From an uncultured Massilia sp. (lineage in GTDB: Bacteria > Pseudomonadota > Gammaproteobacteria > Burkholderiales > Burkholderiaceae_D), in assembly GCF_913773735.1 (NCBI RefSeq), contig NZ_CAJYEB010000042.1:62001-126000 (forward strand): DNA of 64,000 nt, in the 5' to 3' direction. The notes under the pieces were generated by a model. The model ran no database searches and had not been told where the DNA came from. It saw only the letters and a list, made by a program, of their open reading frames with translations. The position numbers were made by a program, and so were the translations under genes. How positions within the stretch are numbered: position 1 is the first letter of the stretch; each line of letters opens with the position of its first letter. Positions 8,850 through 18,147 of the stretch are shown piece after piece.

Positions 8850-9775
8850 GGGATGCCCCGCACGATGGATGCCACGTCGCGCAGCGACGTCAGCGAGGGC
8901 GTGCGCAGCAGCATCGGCGCCACCGCGGCCAGCGCCGCGCGCCGTTCGCCCTTGCGCAGGTACATATAGGCCAGGCTCAGGCGCCCCTGGCGCAGCTTGG
9001 CGCGCCAGCCGCGGCGGATGCCCGGGTCGGCGCCGCGCAATTCCGGCTCCAGCGCGTCGAGCGCCGCGACGTAGCGGCGCTGGGCCAGCACGACGTCCTT
9101 GCGCAGCGCGCTGCCGGGGTAGATGTAGTAGACCGCCAGCGGCAGGTTGACGACGCCGCCCTTGCGGCTCGCCGCGCACAGGCGGATGAAGAAGAACAGG
9201 TCCTCGCCGATCTTGTGCTCGGCCGGGAAGCCGCCCAGCGCGAGGAAGGTGCGGCGCGGGATGGTCAGCGTGCGGATCTCGGCGAAGCCGTCGGCCACGA
9301 AGGCCTCGAAGTCGTCCTTGCGGATCGGGATCTCGACGCTGCCCGGATGGCGCGCCAGCAGTTCCCGGCCGCAGGCGCTGGCATCGATCGCGCGCTGCAG
9401 CAGCTTGCCGTCGGGTTCGCGGTATTCCTGGTCGGCGAACAGGAAATCGATGTCCGGCTCGCGCTCGATCCAGCGCGCATGCGCGGCCAGGCGTTCCGGC
9501 AGGTAGATGTCGTCGGCGTCGAGGAAGGCGACCCAGTCGCCGCGCGCCTGGCGCACGCCGTTGTTGCGCGCGGCCGAGACGCCGCCGTTGGGCTGGCGGA
9601 TATAGCGGATGCGCTCGCCGAAACCGGCCGCGACCTCGGCCGACGCGTCGGTCGAGCCGTCGTCGATGACGATGATCTCGAACGCGGGATGGCGCTGCGC
9701 CAGCACCGACTCGATCGCGCGGGCCAGTGTCGAGGCATTGTTGTAGTTCGGGATGACGACCGAGATCGTGGGCAT
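8846..9775 (-). CDS. Glycosyltransferase family 2
   Basis: A 309-residue GT-A fold glycosyltransferase. It starts MPTISVVIPNYNNASTLARAIESVL, then has VIDDGSTDASAEV (nucleotide binding) and VAFLDADDIYLPERL with the metal-binding DxD. Longer in-frame versions up to 9967 are possible, but the ATG at 9775 gives the family's usual N-terminus at the first beta strand, and a promoter-like sequence lies just upstream at 9807-9834. The C-terminal region is mainly helical. It likely adds a sugar to the EPS repeat; specificity is not readable. It is the first gene of the minus-strand unit GT2-acyltransferase-(flippase). Confidence 0.85.
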   Translation of the reverse strand: MPTISVVIPNYNNASTLARAIESVLAQRHPAFEIIVIDDGSTDASAEVAAGFGERIRYIRQPNGGVSAARNNGVRQARGDWVAFLDADDIYLPERLAAHARWIEREPDIDFLFADQEYREPDGKLLQRAIDASACGRELLARHPGSVEIPIRKDDFEAFVADGFAEIRTLTIPRRTFLALGGFPAEHKIGEDLFFFIRLCAASRKGGVVNLPLAVYYIYPGSALRKDVVLAQRRYVAALDALEPELRGADPGIRRGWRAKLRQGRLSLAYMYLRKGERRAALAAVAPMLLRTPSLTSLRDVASIVRGIP

Positions 9776-9806
9776 GGACGTGGGGTGGCGCAGGCGCGCG
9801 ATGTTA

Positions 9807-9834
9807 AATTTAGAACAAGTCTTGCGATTGTAAA
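9807..9834 (-). promoter_or_regulatory. Candidate sigma-70 promoter for GT2-acyltransferase operon
   Basis: On the minus strand TTTACA (9829-9834) is followed after 16 bases by TAAATT (9807-9812). The predicted transcript would start near 9800, about 25 bases before the GT2 ATG. It lies between the terminator at 9895-9931 and the GT2 gene, which fits separate transcription units. Confidence 0.4.
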
Positions 9835-9894
9835 ACAATTTACTCACAGACAGCCGATGCGCCAATCGTGCGCGCCTCGCCCGTTGCGCGGAAA

Positions 9895-9931
9895 GAAAAA
9901 ACGGCACCGGGTCCATGGGACGCGGTGCCGT
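9895..9931 (-). terminator. Rho-independent terminator after the lipoprotein gene
   Basis: Reading the minus strand, ACGGCACCG pairs with CGGTGCCGT and the interior GTCC/GGAC also pairs, giving a long GC-rich hairpin followed directly by TTTTTTCTTTC. It lies 36 bases after the stop of the lipoprotein gene and ends that transcript before the GT2 promoter. Confidence 0.85.
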
Positions 9932-9966
9932 CGGCAGGCGGTTCCGGCGCGGCCGGAACCGGCGCA

Positions 9967-12210
9967 TCAGCGCGGGAGGATGTCGAACTGCGGCTGGTCG
10001 TTGTAGACCGGCTTGACGGTACGCGACATGAACAGGGCCCAGGCCTGCTTGCCGCCGGTGCCGCCGACGTCCGCGGCGTAGGCCAGGGCCGGCTGCATGT
10101 TCGACGGATAGCCGATCGGGGAATCCGAGTAGCCGGTCATCTCGCCGACCTTCAGCTTCAGGTAGCTGGCCATCTGCTGGCTGTTGCAGGCCAGCGAGGT
10201 GAAGTCGGCCGCATGGGTCGCCTTGTAGACTTCCGCCATCGAACCGTACACCGGCGAATACATGTCGTTACGCAGCGTCATGGTGTAGGCGGCGGCGTCG
10301 ATCCAGCACAGGCCCGGCGTCGTCATGCGCTGGATCGGGAACTTCGCCTTGAACGCCAGGATCGGGGCGGCCTTGGTGAAGCCCAGTTCCGCGGTGTGGC
10401 CGATCGCCGAGGTGAAGAAGTCGTCCTGCCACGGCGCGATCGCGGTGTAGTTGTAGTACGAGTACGCATAACCGTGGGACAGGGCGCCGAACGTGTTGCT
10501 GGTGGCGGCATTGTTCACGTAGGTATCGTTGTACCAGTCCAGGTTGTTGTTGACGAAACCGACCAGGTCCTTCTTCAGCGCGTCGTTGTCCGGCGTGATG
10601 TAGGCCGCTTCGGCCGCCGTGCGCATGCTCCACGCCTGGCCGCGCACCTGGTTGTCCTGGTACAGGCCCTTCGAGGTCTGGCGGTAGTTCGGGTTCGACT
10701 CGAACGTGTTGTACATGGTCCAGAACTGCAGCTCTTCCAGGTAATAGTAGTCGCCCGTGACCAGGTACGGCAGGTAGGCGAAGCCCGGCTGGTGCGACGA
10801 GTCGTGGGTGTACGGCGTGTCGCACAGGGTGGCGGCGGCGCAGCCCGGGAACGCCTCGGACTTGCCGGTGTTCCAGTTGATGCTGTCGGTCTCGCGGCCC
10901 AGGATGGTCATGTACGGATAGTTCGTCACGCTCACCGGACGGTCGGTCTTCTTGTCGCGGTAGTGCATCGACCAGGTACCGGCCAGGTCGGCGGTGCCCA
11001 GCGTGACCAGCTTGGCGCGCTTGTCCATGCTCAGCAGGTAGTTGGTCGCCCAGCTCGGCATGATGCCGATGTCCGAACGGCCGCCGGTGGTCGGCATGTA
11101 GGCCAGGGCCATGCCCACGCCCATCGGCTCGATCGCGGCGCCGGTCCAGCCGGACTGGTAGCCGGCCAGCGTGCCTTCGCTCGGGGTGGCGGCCTGGTCG
11201 TAGTTCGGGACCGCGCGGGTCGAGATCAGGTAGGCCGTGTTGAGCTTGACGTTGACCTGCGGCTCGACGCCGTTCCACCAGAACGTCTTGCGCCAGCGCG
11301 CGTGGTGGTAGTGGGTCAGGCCGCTCTTGGCGTACACCTGCTTGCCGCCCGACACCACCGAGGCGTCATAGGTGAAGTTCTGCGGGTTCGCTTCGAAAGC
11401 CCAGGTGTTCTCGATGGTCGTGTCGATGCGCGCCTTCTTGACGCCGTCGAACCAGCGCACGGCGAAGCGCGCGGTCAGGTGCGGGTGGGTCGCGCCGGCG
11501 CTGGTGCGCAGCGGGGCCGAGACCAGCCATTCGTTGGCGACGGTACCCTTGAGCCAGTTGACCGGGGTGCCGCTCTTGAGCAGGTCGGCGGCGGACGCAT
11601 AGTAGTCGGTGCCGCCGATCTTGGCGTGCACGGAGAAATCGAAACCGGCGGCGGCCAGGGCGGCCGGGGCGGCGACGGTGCCGGCGGGCGCCGCGCTGCT
11701 CTTGACCAGCGACAGCTTCGGCTGGGCATTCGCGGCCAGGGCCGGCAGCACGCCGGAAATGATCGCGTGGCGCACCGAACCGTCGGCGTGGGTCGCCTTG
11801 ACGTCCAGCTGCAGCGGCACGGTCGTGCCGTCGTCGAGACGGCCGGTGAGGAATTCGGTGCTCTTGAGCTGGCCCTGCACGAAGACCTGGCCGAAGGTGA
11901 ACGGCACGCTGGTCTGGGCGGCGCCGGTATTTTCCAGGCGCACGTCGGTCAGCGCGCTGCCGGTGACCGGCGCGGTGGGCGCGGAAGTGGTGACCGGGGT
12001 GGTGGTGGTCGGGGTCACGGCCACCGGCTTATAACCACTGGTTACAGTCGCCAGCGAGCGATTGCCGTCGGTACCGACGCCGGCACTGTCGCCGCCGCCG
12101 CCGCAGGCGGTCATGAGGGCTGCCGCCGACAGGACGGCGATCACATTGGTGCCCGCGATCTGTCGTGCGGATGCAAGGCTTTTAATACGCAGGGTAGTGG
12201 TCAGTTTCAT
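9967..12210 (-). CDS. Large secreted lipoprotein, possible exo-rhamnogalacturonan-lyase-like (PcRGLX/YetA) protein
   Basis: A 747-residue exported protein. ATG 12210 gives a signal sequence ending SAAALMTAC, with lipobox cysteine at residue 36 followed by GGGGD, then a Thr/Pro-rich linker (residues about 60-95). The mature protein starts TDVRLENTGAAQTSVPFTFGQVF, then VPLQLDVKATHADGSVRHAI; this pattern recalls the N-terminal barrel of the PcRGLX/YetA lyase-like family, but the match is from memory and tentative. The rest is rich in Trp, Tyr and His (for example HYHHARWRKTFWWNG), as in carbohydrate-binding or carbohydrate-cleaving proteins. It has its own terminator and a long AT-rich upstream region, so it is probably a single-gene unit. 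A role in trimming or degrading the EPS is inferred only from location. Confidence 0.7.
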   Translation of the reverse strand: MKLTTTLRIKSLASARQIAGTNVIAVLSAAALMTACGGGGDSAGVGTDGNRSLATVTSGYKPVAVTPTTTTPVTTSAPTAPVTGSALTDVRLENTGAAQTSVPFTFGQVFVQGQLKSTEFLTGRLDDGTTVPLQLDVKATHADGSVRHAIISGVLPALAANAQPKLSLVKSSAAPAGTVAAPAALAAAGFDFSVHAKIGGTDYYASAADLLKSGTPVNWLKGTVANEWLVSAPLRTSAGATHPHLTARFAVRWFDGVKKARIDTTIENTWAFEANPQNFTYDASVVSGGKQVYAKSGLTHYHHARWRKTFWWNGVEPQVNVKLNTAYLISTRAVPNYDQAATPSEGTLAGYQSGWTGAAIEPMGVGMALAYMPTTGGRSDIGIMPSWATNYLLSMDKRAKLVTLGTADLAGTWSMHYRDKKTDRPVSVTNYPYMTILGRETDSINWNTGKSEAFPGCAAATLCDTPYTHDSSHQPGFAYLPYLVTGDYYYLEELQFWTMYNTFESNPNYRQTSKGLYQDNQVRGQAWSMRTAAEAAYITPDNDALKKDLVGFVNNNLDWYNDTYVNNAATSNTFGALSHGYAYSYYNYTAIAPWQDDFFTSAIGHTAELGFTKAAPILAFKAKFPIQRMTTPGLCWIDAAAYTMTLRNDMYSPVYGSMAEVYKATHAADFTSLACNSQQMASYLKLKVGEMTGYSDSPIGYPSNMQPALAYAADVGGTGGKQAWALFMSRTVKPVYNDQPQFDILPR

Positions 12211-12932
12211 GATTGGGGGCAATTAAGTTTGCCGTGGGAAATTTCATTCGAGAACTGAACTTTACCCTCGTCAACACTTTCCGTGTACCTTTCCTGTCGG
12301 AAAAACCGAAAATTCCACAAAAAAACAACGAAAAATTCCAATTTTTCTATCGAAAATAAACTGAACATCAATCGTCAAATAAAAAACATTGACGTCCCAT
12401 CCAACTGATGATTCGAAAAAATTAAATCGAATACATCGAAGTTTCAAAATCGTTCACGCTCGTGAATAGAATGAAAACTCTGACAGCCAGCAGGCATGCG
12501 GCTTCCAGACTTTCCGGAAGTCATTGCGGCGGGGTGGGTAGGATATAGGAATAAGGAAAGAATGCAAAGCCGAAATAATATGGCTGAGCATGTTCCATTC
12601 AATAAATGAAATGTGAATTTCTTTTCAATTTCTGAATGGATTCAATTCATACCGATTACATAATTGAATAAAAAATACCGATAAACTTGGCGTTTTCGCC
12701 ATGCGCACGCCGGGTCCCGAGACCCACGCGCGCCAGCGCCCCATCGCGCCCCGCATCGCGCCCCCACCGCGCCCCCATCGCACCCGCAAGGCGGACCGGC
12801 GGAACGGCAGCGCAAAGGCATGGAAGAAAGGAACGGCCGGAAAAGCGCCTCGACGGGCGGCCGGCAGCCGGCGCGGCGCCGTGGACGGTCCGCCGTTGCG
12901 GGGTAACCGAAAAGCGCTGGGCCGGGAGGGAA
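12211..12932. other. Intergenic region, AT-rich then GC-rich, no supported gene
   Basis: About 720 bases between two minus-strand genes. Bases 12240-12680 are strikingly AT-rich with many A-tracts and probably hold the promoter and upstream control region of the lipoprotein gene; no confident -35/-10 pair was chosen. Bases 12690-12932 are GC-rich and contain imprecise repeats of a GCGCCCCxxC-type motif. The only open frame over this part (97 codons on the plus strand) is Arg/Pro-rich and runs into the next gene, so it was not called. Confidence 0.6.
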
Positions 12933-13946
12933 TCAGGCGGCGCGGCGGCGCCAGGCGTGCAGGCGGCCGAGCGCCTGCCAGCGGTAGTGATTGAGGTGGT
13001 ACATCGTGCGGATCTCGTCGGTCCAGCGCGTATGCCACTCCATGACCTTGCCGTAGAACTCGATGCGCCGCACGCGTCCCTCGTCGAACAGGCGGCGGCA
13101 GGCTTCCTCGCGCATCAGCAGCGCCGGGGAATAGTGCGCGGGCACGCGCTCGTCGTAGGCGGTCTTGAGCACGACGATGCAGTCGCCCTCCTCGATGCAC
13201 AGGTCCATCGCCACCAGTTCCTCGCCGAACCAGTAGCGGTAGACGCTGCCGCGCCCGAGGGCGCAGGACGCTTCCAGCAGCGCGCGGTAGAAGCGCCCCT
13301 GCGCGTTGTCGGCCGCCACCGCGGTGCCGGCGCGGCCCTTCCACCCCGTACTCTCCAGGCGCCCGTAGTCGGCGACCGCCTGCGCCATCCGTTCCGGCGC
13401 GCGCCAGACCTCCAGGCGCGGCGCGATGCCGGCGCCGGCCAGGCGGTTGCGCTGCTTGCGCAGGTTGGCGCGCAGGTTCTTGCCGCGGCCGTTCCACCAG
13501 CTGTCGAAATCGCCGGCTACGCTGATGCGCGCGGTGTCGATGTAGTCGTCGGTGCTGGCGCGGGGACCGGCCGGGCGCGGCAGCAGGAACGGGTCGCACT
13601 GGGTCAGCCCCGCCAGCAGCGCGCATCCCGGCAGCGCGCGCACCAGGCCGGCCAGCAGCGCGTCGGTGTCCAGGCCGGGGCGCTGCAGCCACGGCCCGAC
13701 CGGCGCCTGGGACGGCTGGAACGTAGCCCAGCGGCCCGCGCCCTGGGGCGCGAGCACGGCGGCGGCGGCCGGGCCGGCGGCGTCCTCGCACAGCGCCAGC
13801 AGCTCGGCGCCGGCGCCGAAGGCGTCCAGCAGGGCGCCGACGACGTAGCTGTCCAGCACCGGCGCGCTCGGCCCCGTCGCGCGCAGCGCATCCCAGCGCG
13901 CCGCGTGCGCCATGAAACCGGCGGCGGGCAGCAGCGTCCACTTCAT
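12933..13946 (-). CDS. GNAT/FemAB-like acyltransferase (BcsL/CelD type)
   Basis: A 337-residue soluble protein with the Acetyltransf_6 (CelD/BcsL-like) pattern. Residues around 150-170 read ISVAGDFDSWWNGRGKNLRANLRKQRNRL, and the second half has YRYWFGEELVAMDLCIEEGDCIVVLKTAYDE and VRRIEFYGKVMEWHTRW, typical of FemAB-like acyl or aminoacyl transferases in polysaccharide clusters. Its ATG overlaps the stop of the aminotransferase gene (ATGA at 13943-13946), so the two are translationally coupled. A simple reading is that the aminotransferase makes an amino sugar and this enzyme N-acylates it, but the substrate is not shown by sequence. Any extension upstream is a shadow of the aminotransferase. 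Confidence 0.75.
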   Translation of the reverse strand: MKWTLLPAAGFMAHAARWDALRATGPSAPVLDSYVVGALLDAFGAGAELLALCEDAAGPAAAAVLAPQGAGRWATFQPSQAPVGPWLQRPGLDTDALLAGLVRALPGCALLAGLTQCDPFLLPRPAGPRASTDDYIDTARISVAGDFDSWWNGRGKNLRANLRKQRNRLAGAGIAPRLEVWRAPERMAQAVADYGRLESTGWKGRAGTAVAADNAQGRFYRALLEASCALGRGSVYRYWFGEELVAMDLCIEEGDCIVVLKTAYDERVPAHYSPALLMREEACRRLFDEGRVRRIEFYGKVMEWHTRWTDEIRTMYHLNHYRWQALGRLHAWRRRAA

Positions 13947-15181
13947 GCGGGGAACACCTCGTCCAGGCGCGCGCGCAGCCAGTCGAATTCGTCCGGCGCC
14001 AGCTCCTGGTGGCAGGGGAAGGCCAGCACGTGGCGCGACAGGTAGGCGCTGTGCGGGCAGCGTGCCGGGTCCATGCCCGGCCATAGCGTCTCGGCGAAGC
14101 GCACGACCGGCACGCCCAGCCGGCGGACGCGCGCGAACGCGGCGTCGGCGTCGTCGACCAGCAGCGGGAACAGCCACGGGCAGACGCCGTCCGGCAGTTG
14201 GGCGAACAGCGGCCGGCAACCCGGCCGGCCGGCCAGCAGCGCCTGCAAGGCCTGGTAATGGCGCCGCCGCAGCGCGACGATGCGCTGGCGCGACACGCGC
14301 GCCAGCAGCAGGCGCGAGAACGCCGACGTGCGCTTGTCCAGCCAGTGCGGATCGAAGCTGGCGTCGCTGTCGGAGGAGCCGGGCGCCAATGCCACCGCCG
14401 CCGCCCCCGCTCCCGCGGCGGCGCGGCGGCCGGCCTTGATGCGGCGCCACAGCAGGTCCTTGGCGCGCAGCGGCAGCGCCAGCAGCGCCCGCAGCGCGCC
14501 CAGGCGTCCATAGGAAAACGCATATTCGAGCGTGGCCAGCGCCGCCTTGGCCTCGAAGCCCTTGCCGGCGGAGCGCAGCGCGACCCCGTCCAGCGCGTGG
14601 CGCGCCGACACCAGCGCGCCGCCCTCGTACATCGGGAAGAATTTCATCGTGCTGGCGATCGCATAGTCGCCATGGCTGCCGAGCGGCTTACCCGCATGTT
14701 CGCCGAAGAAGGCATGGGCGCAATCCTCGACCAGGGCGATGCCGCGCGCGTCGCACCAGGCGCGCAGCGCCACGAGGTCCTGCGGGAAGCCGAAGTAATG
14801 GGTCGCCACCAGCACCCTGGCGCCGGCGTCGCACTGCGCGGCGATGTCGCCGAGGTCGGCGCGCGCCTGCGCGTCGACGCGGTAGAAGCGCGGCGTCGCC
14901 CCGCGCCACAGCACCGGCGGCACCATCGACAGGCTGTGGTAGGCCGGCAGCAGCACGGTGTCGCCCGGCCCCACGCCCAGTTCGCGCAGCGCCAGGGCCA
15001 GCGCGATCCTTCCGCTGGTCACCAGGCGCACGGCCGGCGCGTCCAGCACGCCGGGCAGCGCGCGCGCCGGCGCGCCGCGCACGCGGCGCAGCGATGCCGC
15101 CGACAGGGGCGGCACCAGCGGCACGCGCGGACGCGCCGGCACGGCGGCGGCGGCGCCTGCGGCAGGGGAAGACGGCGTCAT
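13943..15181 (-). CDS. DegT/DnrJ/EryC1/StrS-family PLP aminotransferase-like protein
   Basis: A 412-residue fold-type I PLP protein. After an Ala/Pro-rich start come VTSGRIALALALRELGVGPGDTVLLPAYHSLSM and the cofactor Asp region ALVEDCAHAFFGEH. The PLP-lysine segment is IASTMKFFPMYEGGALVS, in the normal DegT position. The family usually makes amino sugars (C3, C4 or C5 aminotransfer on a nucleotide-linked keto sugar), though some members are dehydratases. ATG 15181 is used; further in-frame codons upstream are possible but unsupported. It is divergent from the acyl-CoA ligase gene across a 133-base gap that probably holds both promoters, and coupled to the GNAT gene downstream. Confidence 0.82.
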   Translation of the reverse strand: MTPSSPAAGAAAAVPARPRVPLVPPLSAASLRRVRGAPARALPGVLDAPAVRLVTSGRIALALALRELGVGPGDTVLLPAYHSLSMVPPVLWRGATPRFYRVDAQARADLGDIAAQCDAGARVLVATHYFGFPQDLVALRAWCDARGIALVEDCAHAFFGEHAGKPLGSHGDYAIASTMKFFPMYEGGALVSARHALDGVALRSAGKGFEAKAALATLEYAFSYGRLGALRALLALPLRAKDLLWRRIKAGRRAAAGAGAAAVALAPGSSDSDASFDPHWLDKRTSAFSRLLLARVSRQRIVALRRRHYQALQALLAGRPGCRPLFAQLPDGVCPWLFPLLVDDADAAFARVRRLGVPVVRFAETLWPGMDPARCPHSAYLSRHVLAFPCHQELAPDEFDWLRARLDEVFPA

Positions 15182-15314
15182 GGATTCGGTTGGGACGGGC
15201 ACGGGGTATCGTTTCGACGTTGCTCGACACGAATGGTAACATTGCAATTTGGCTTTTCCATGCACGGTCGGCCGTCGCCCGCCGCCGGCCCGACAGCGCG
15301 AACCGTTTATTCCG

Positions 15315-16898
15315 ATGAGCGACCTGATCCACGACTTCATTTTCGCGTCGGCGCAGCGCGCGCCGGCGGCGCCGGCCCTCGTCCACGGGACGACCCGGCT
15401 CGACTACGCCACGCTGGCCGGCACCGTGCGGCAGGCCGCCCATGCGCTGCTCGGCGCCGGGCTGGCGCGCGGCGAACGGGTCGCGGTCTACCTCGAAAAG
15501 CGCGTCGAGAACGTGGCCGCGCTGTTCGGCGCCGCGCTGGCCGGCGGCGTGTTCGTGCCGGTCAATCCGCTGCTCAAGCCGGAGCAGGTCGCCCACATCC
15601 TGGCCGACTGCGACGTGCGCATCCTGGTCACGTCGGGCGAACGCCTGGCGCAGCTGGCGCCGCAACTGGCGCGCTGCCCCGGCCTGCGCACCGTGTTCGT
15701 CACCGGCGCGACGCCACCGGATGCGGCGACCGGCATGGCGCTGCATGCCTGGGACGAGGCGCTGGCCGGCGCCGCGCCGCGGGCGCCGCACCGGCGCATC
15801 GACACCGACGTCGCCGCCATCCTGTACACCTCGGGCAGCACCGGCAAGCCGAAGGGCGTGGTGCTGTCGCACCGGAACATGGTGGCGGGCGCGCGCAGCG
15901 TCGCGGACTACCTGGCGCTGGTGCCGGACGACCGCCTGCTGGCGGTGCTGCCGCTCAGCTTCGACTATGGCCTGAGCCAGCTCACCTGCGCCTTCCTGGC
16001 CGGCGCCAGCGCCGTGCTGCTGAACCACCTGTTCGCGCGCGACGTGGTCGACGCCGTGGCCGCCCACGGCATCACCGGCCTGGGCGCGGTGCCGCCGCTG
16101 TGGAACCAGCTGTCGCGGCTGGCCTGGCCGGACGGCTGCACGCTGCGCTACATCACCAACTCCGGCGGCGCCATGCCCGGCGCCACGCTGGCCGCGCTGC
16201 GCCGCGCGCTGCCGCGCGCGCAGGTCTTCCTGATGTACGGCCTGACCGAGGCGTTCCGCTCCACCTACCTGCCGCCGGACGAGATCGACCGCCGTCCCGG
16301 CTCGATGGGCCGCGCGATCCCGAACGCCGAGGTGATGGTGGTGCGGCCCGACGGCACGCCCTGCGCGCCGGACGAGCCGGGCGAACTGGTGCACCGCGGC
16401 GCCCTGGTGGCGCTGGGCTACTGGAACGATCCGGCCAAGACCGCCGAGCGCTTCCGCCCGGCCCCTGGCCAGGACCCGGGCCTGCCGCTGGTCGAGATGG
16501 CCGTGTGGTCGGGCGACACCGTGCGCCGCGACGCCGACGGCTACCTGTACTACATCGGCCGCGCCGACGACCTGATCAAGGTGTCGGGCTACCGCGTCAG
16601 CCCGACCGAGCTGGAAGACGCCGTGTATGCCCTCGGCAGCGTCGACGAGGCGGTGGCCTTCGGCGTGCCGCATCCCGAACTGGGCCAGGCGATCGTCCTG
16701 CTGGCCGCCAGCAGCGCCGCCGACGCGCCCGATGCCGCCACGCTGCGCCGCGCCTGCCAGCAGCGCCTGCCGGGCTGGATGGTGCCGGCCCACGTCGAGG
16801 TGCGCGCCGGCGCCTTCCCGCGCAACCCCAACGGCAAGATCGACCGCAAGACCCTGGCCCTGCCCTTCCTGAACCTGTTCGAGACCAGCCCCCCATGA
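15315..16898 (+). CDS. Acyl-CoA ligase (AMP-forming), exosortase A system-associated
   Basis: A 527-residue ANL-superfamily adenylating enzyme. The phosphate-binding loop AAILYTSGSTGKPKGVVLSH lies near residue 170, the A5-type motif MYGLTEAFRSTYLP near 310, and the C-terminal lysine motif NPNGKIDRKTL near 510. It should activate a carboxylic acid as acyl-AMP and load it on CoA or a carrier protein; the ACP gene 2.7 kb downstream is an obvious partner. The family is conserved in XrtA loci but its substrate is unknown. The stop overlaps the start of the PLP decarboxylase gene (ATGA at 16895), showing coupling. Confidence 0.9.
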   Translation: MSDLIHDFIFASAQRAPAAPALVHGTTRLDYATLAGTVRQAAHALLGAGLARGERVAVYLEKRVENVAALFGAALAGGVFVPVNPLLKPEQVAHILADCDVRILVTSGERLAQLAPQLARCPGLRTVFVTGATPPDAATGMALHAWDEALAGAAPRAPHRRIDTDVAAILYTSGSTGKPKGVVLSHRNMVAGARSVADYLALVPDDRLLAVLPLSFDYGLSQLTCAFLAGASAVLLNHLFARDVVDAVAAHGITGLGAVPPLWNQLSRLAWPDGCTLRYITNSGGAMPGATLAALRRALPRAQVFLMYGLTEAFRSTYLPPDEIDRRPGSMGRAIPNAEVMVVRPDGTPCAPDEPGELVHRGALVALGYWNDPAKTAERFRPAPGQDPGLPLVEMAVWSGDTVRRDADGYLYYIGRADDLIKVSGYRVSPTELEDAVYALGSVDEAVAFGVPHPELGQAIVLLAASSAADAPDAATLRRACQQRLPGWMVPAHVEVRAGAFPRNPNGKIDRKTLALPFLNLFETSPP

Positions 16899-18130
16899 GC
16901 ACCAAGCCCGTCCACGCCGCGATGCACCAGTTCGCCGTCGCCGGCGGCGAACTGCTGGTCGGCGGCATCCCGCTGTCCCGGCTGGCGCTGCGCGTCGGCC
17001 GCACGCCGTTCTACGCCTACGACCGCGCCCTGCTGACGCAGCGCGTGCGCGATACCCGCGCCGCCCTGCCGGCGGCGCTGCGCCTGCACTTCTCGGTCAA
17101 GGCCAATCCGATGCCGGCCGTGGTGCAGCACATGGCCGCCCTGGTCGACGGCCTCGACGTCGCCTCGGCGGGCGAGATGAAGACGGCGCTCGACACCGGG
17201 TTCGACCCGGCCCACGTCAGCTTCGCCGGTCCCGGCAAGACCCCGGCCGAGCTGGCCCAGGCGATCGCCGCCGGCATCCTGCTGAACGTCGAGTCGGACC
17301 GCGAGATCGACACCGCCGCGCGGATCGGCGACGAGCTGGGCATCGCGCCGCGGGTGGTCGTGCGCGTCAACCCGGACTTCGAGCTGAAGGGATCCGGCAT
17401 GCGCATGGGCGGCGGCGCCAAGCCCTTCGGGATCGACGCCGAGCGGGTGCCGGACAGCCTGCGCCGCCTGGATGCGCTGGGCATCGCGCTGCAGGGCCTG
17501 CACATCTTCGGCGGCTCGCAGAGCCTGAAGGCCGACGCCATCGCCGACAGCCACGCGCGCGGCGTCGAGCTGGCGCTGCAGCTCGCCGGCGAGGCGGGAC
17601 GCGCGCTGCCGGGCCTGTACCTGGGCGCCGGCTTCGGCATCCCCTATTTCCCGGGCGAGCAGCGGCTCGACCTGGCGCCGGTCGCGGACAACCTGGAACG
17701 CTGCCTCGCGCGCCTGGACGCCGCGCTGCCGGGCACGCGCCTGTCGCTGGAATCGGGGCGCTACCTGGCGGGAGAGGCCGGCATCTACGTCGCGCGCGTG
17801 GTCGACCGCAAGGTCTCGCGCGGCCAGGTCTTCCTCGTCACCGACGGCGGCCTGCACCATCACCTGGCGGCCTCCGGCAACTTCGGCCAGGTGATCCGCA
17901 AGAACTACCCGGCCGCGATCGGCAACCGCATGGACGCCGCCCGCGCGACGGAAAACGTGTCCGTGGTCGGGCCCCTGTGCACGCCGCTGGACGTGCTGGC
18001 CGAGCGCATGGATCTGGCGCAGGCCGACATCGGCGACCTGGTGGTCGTGTTCCAGTCGGGCGCCTACGGCCTGTCGGCCAGCCCGACCGCCTTCCTGGGC
18101 CATCCGGCGCCGGCCGAGGTGCTGGTCTGA
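16895..18130 (+). CDS. PLP-dependent decarboxylase, exosortase A system-associated
   Basis: A 411-residue fold-type III decarboxylase related to diaminopimelate and ornithine decarboxylases. After FYAYDRALLTQRV comes HFSVKANPMPAVV with the PLP lysine near residue 69. Further on are LHIFGGSQSL, the glycine loop LGAGFGIPYF, RYLAGEAGIYV, and near the C-terminus VVGPLCTPLDVLAERM, where the Cys and Asp correspond to the substrate-site cysteine motif of this family. It presumably decarboxylates a D- or L-amino acid or an aminoacyl derivative; the XrtA-type enzyme has no established substrate. The in-frame extension far upstream is an artefact of high GC. It is embedded between the acyl-CoA ligase and the second flippase. 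Confidence 0.9.
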   Translation: MSTKPVHAAMHQFAVAGGELLVGGIPLSRLALRVGRTPFYAYDRALLTQRVRDTRAALPAALRLHFSVKANPMPAVVQHMAALVDGLDVASAGEMKTALDTGFDPAHVSFAGPGKTPAELAQAIAAGILLNVESDREIDTAARIGDELGIAPRVVVRVNPDFELKGSGMRMGGGAKPFGIDAERVPDSLRRLDALGIALQGLHIFGGSQSLKADAIADSHARGVELALQLAGEAGRALPGLYLGAGFGIPYFPGEQRLDLAPVADNLERCLARLDAALPGTRLSLESGRYLAGEAGIYVARVVDRKVSRGQVFLVTDGGLHHHLAASGNFGQVIRKNYPAAIGNRMDAARATENVSVVGPLCTPLDVLAERMDLAQADIGDLVVVFQSGAYGLSASPTAFLGHPAPAEVLV

Positions 18131-18147
18131 GCGGCCGGCGTCCCGCC

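Noticed and set aside
12210..12235. CGGCAA...TTGCC on the minus strand before the lipoprotein gene
   Set aside because: Spacing is one base too long and the -12 part would sit almost on the start codon.
12701..12994. 97-codon plus-strand frame in the gap before the GNAT gene
   Set aside because: Low-complexity Arg/Pro composition, overlaps the 3' end of the GNAT gene, no ribosome site.
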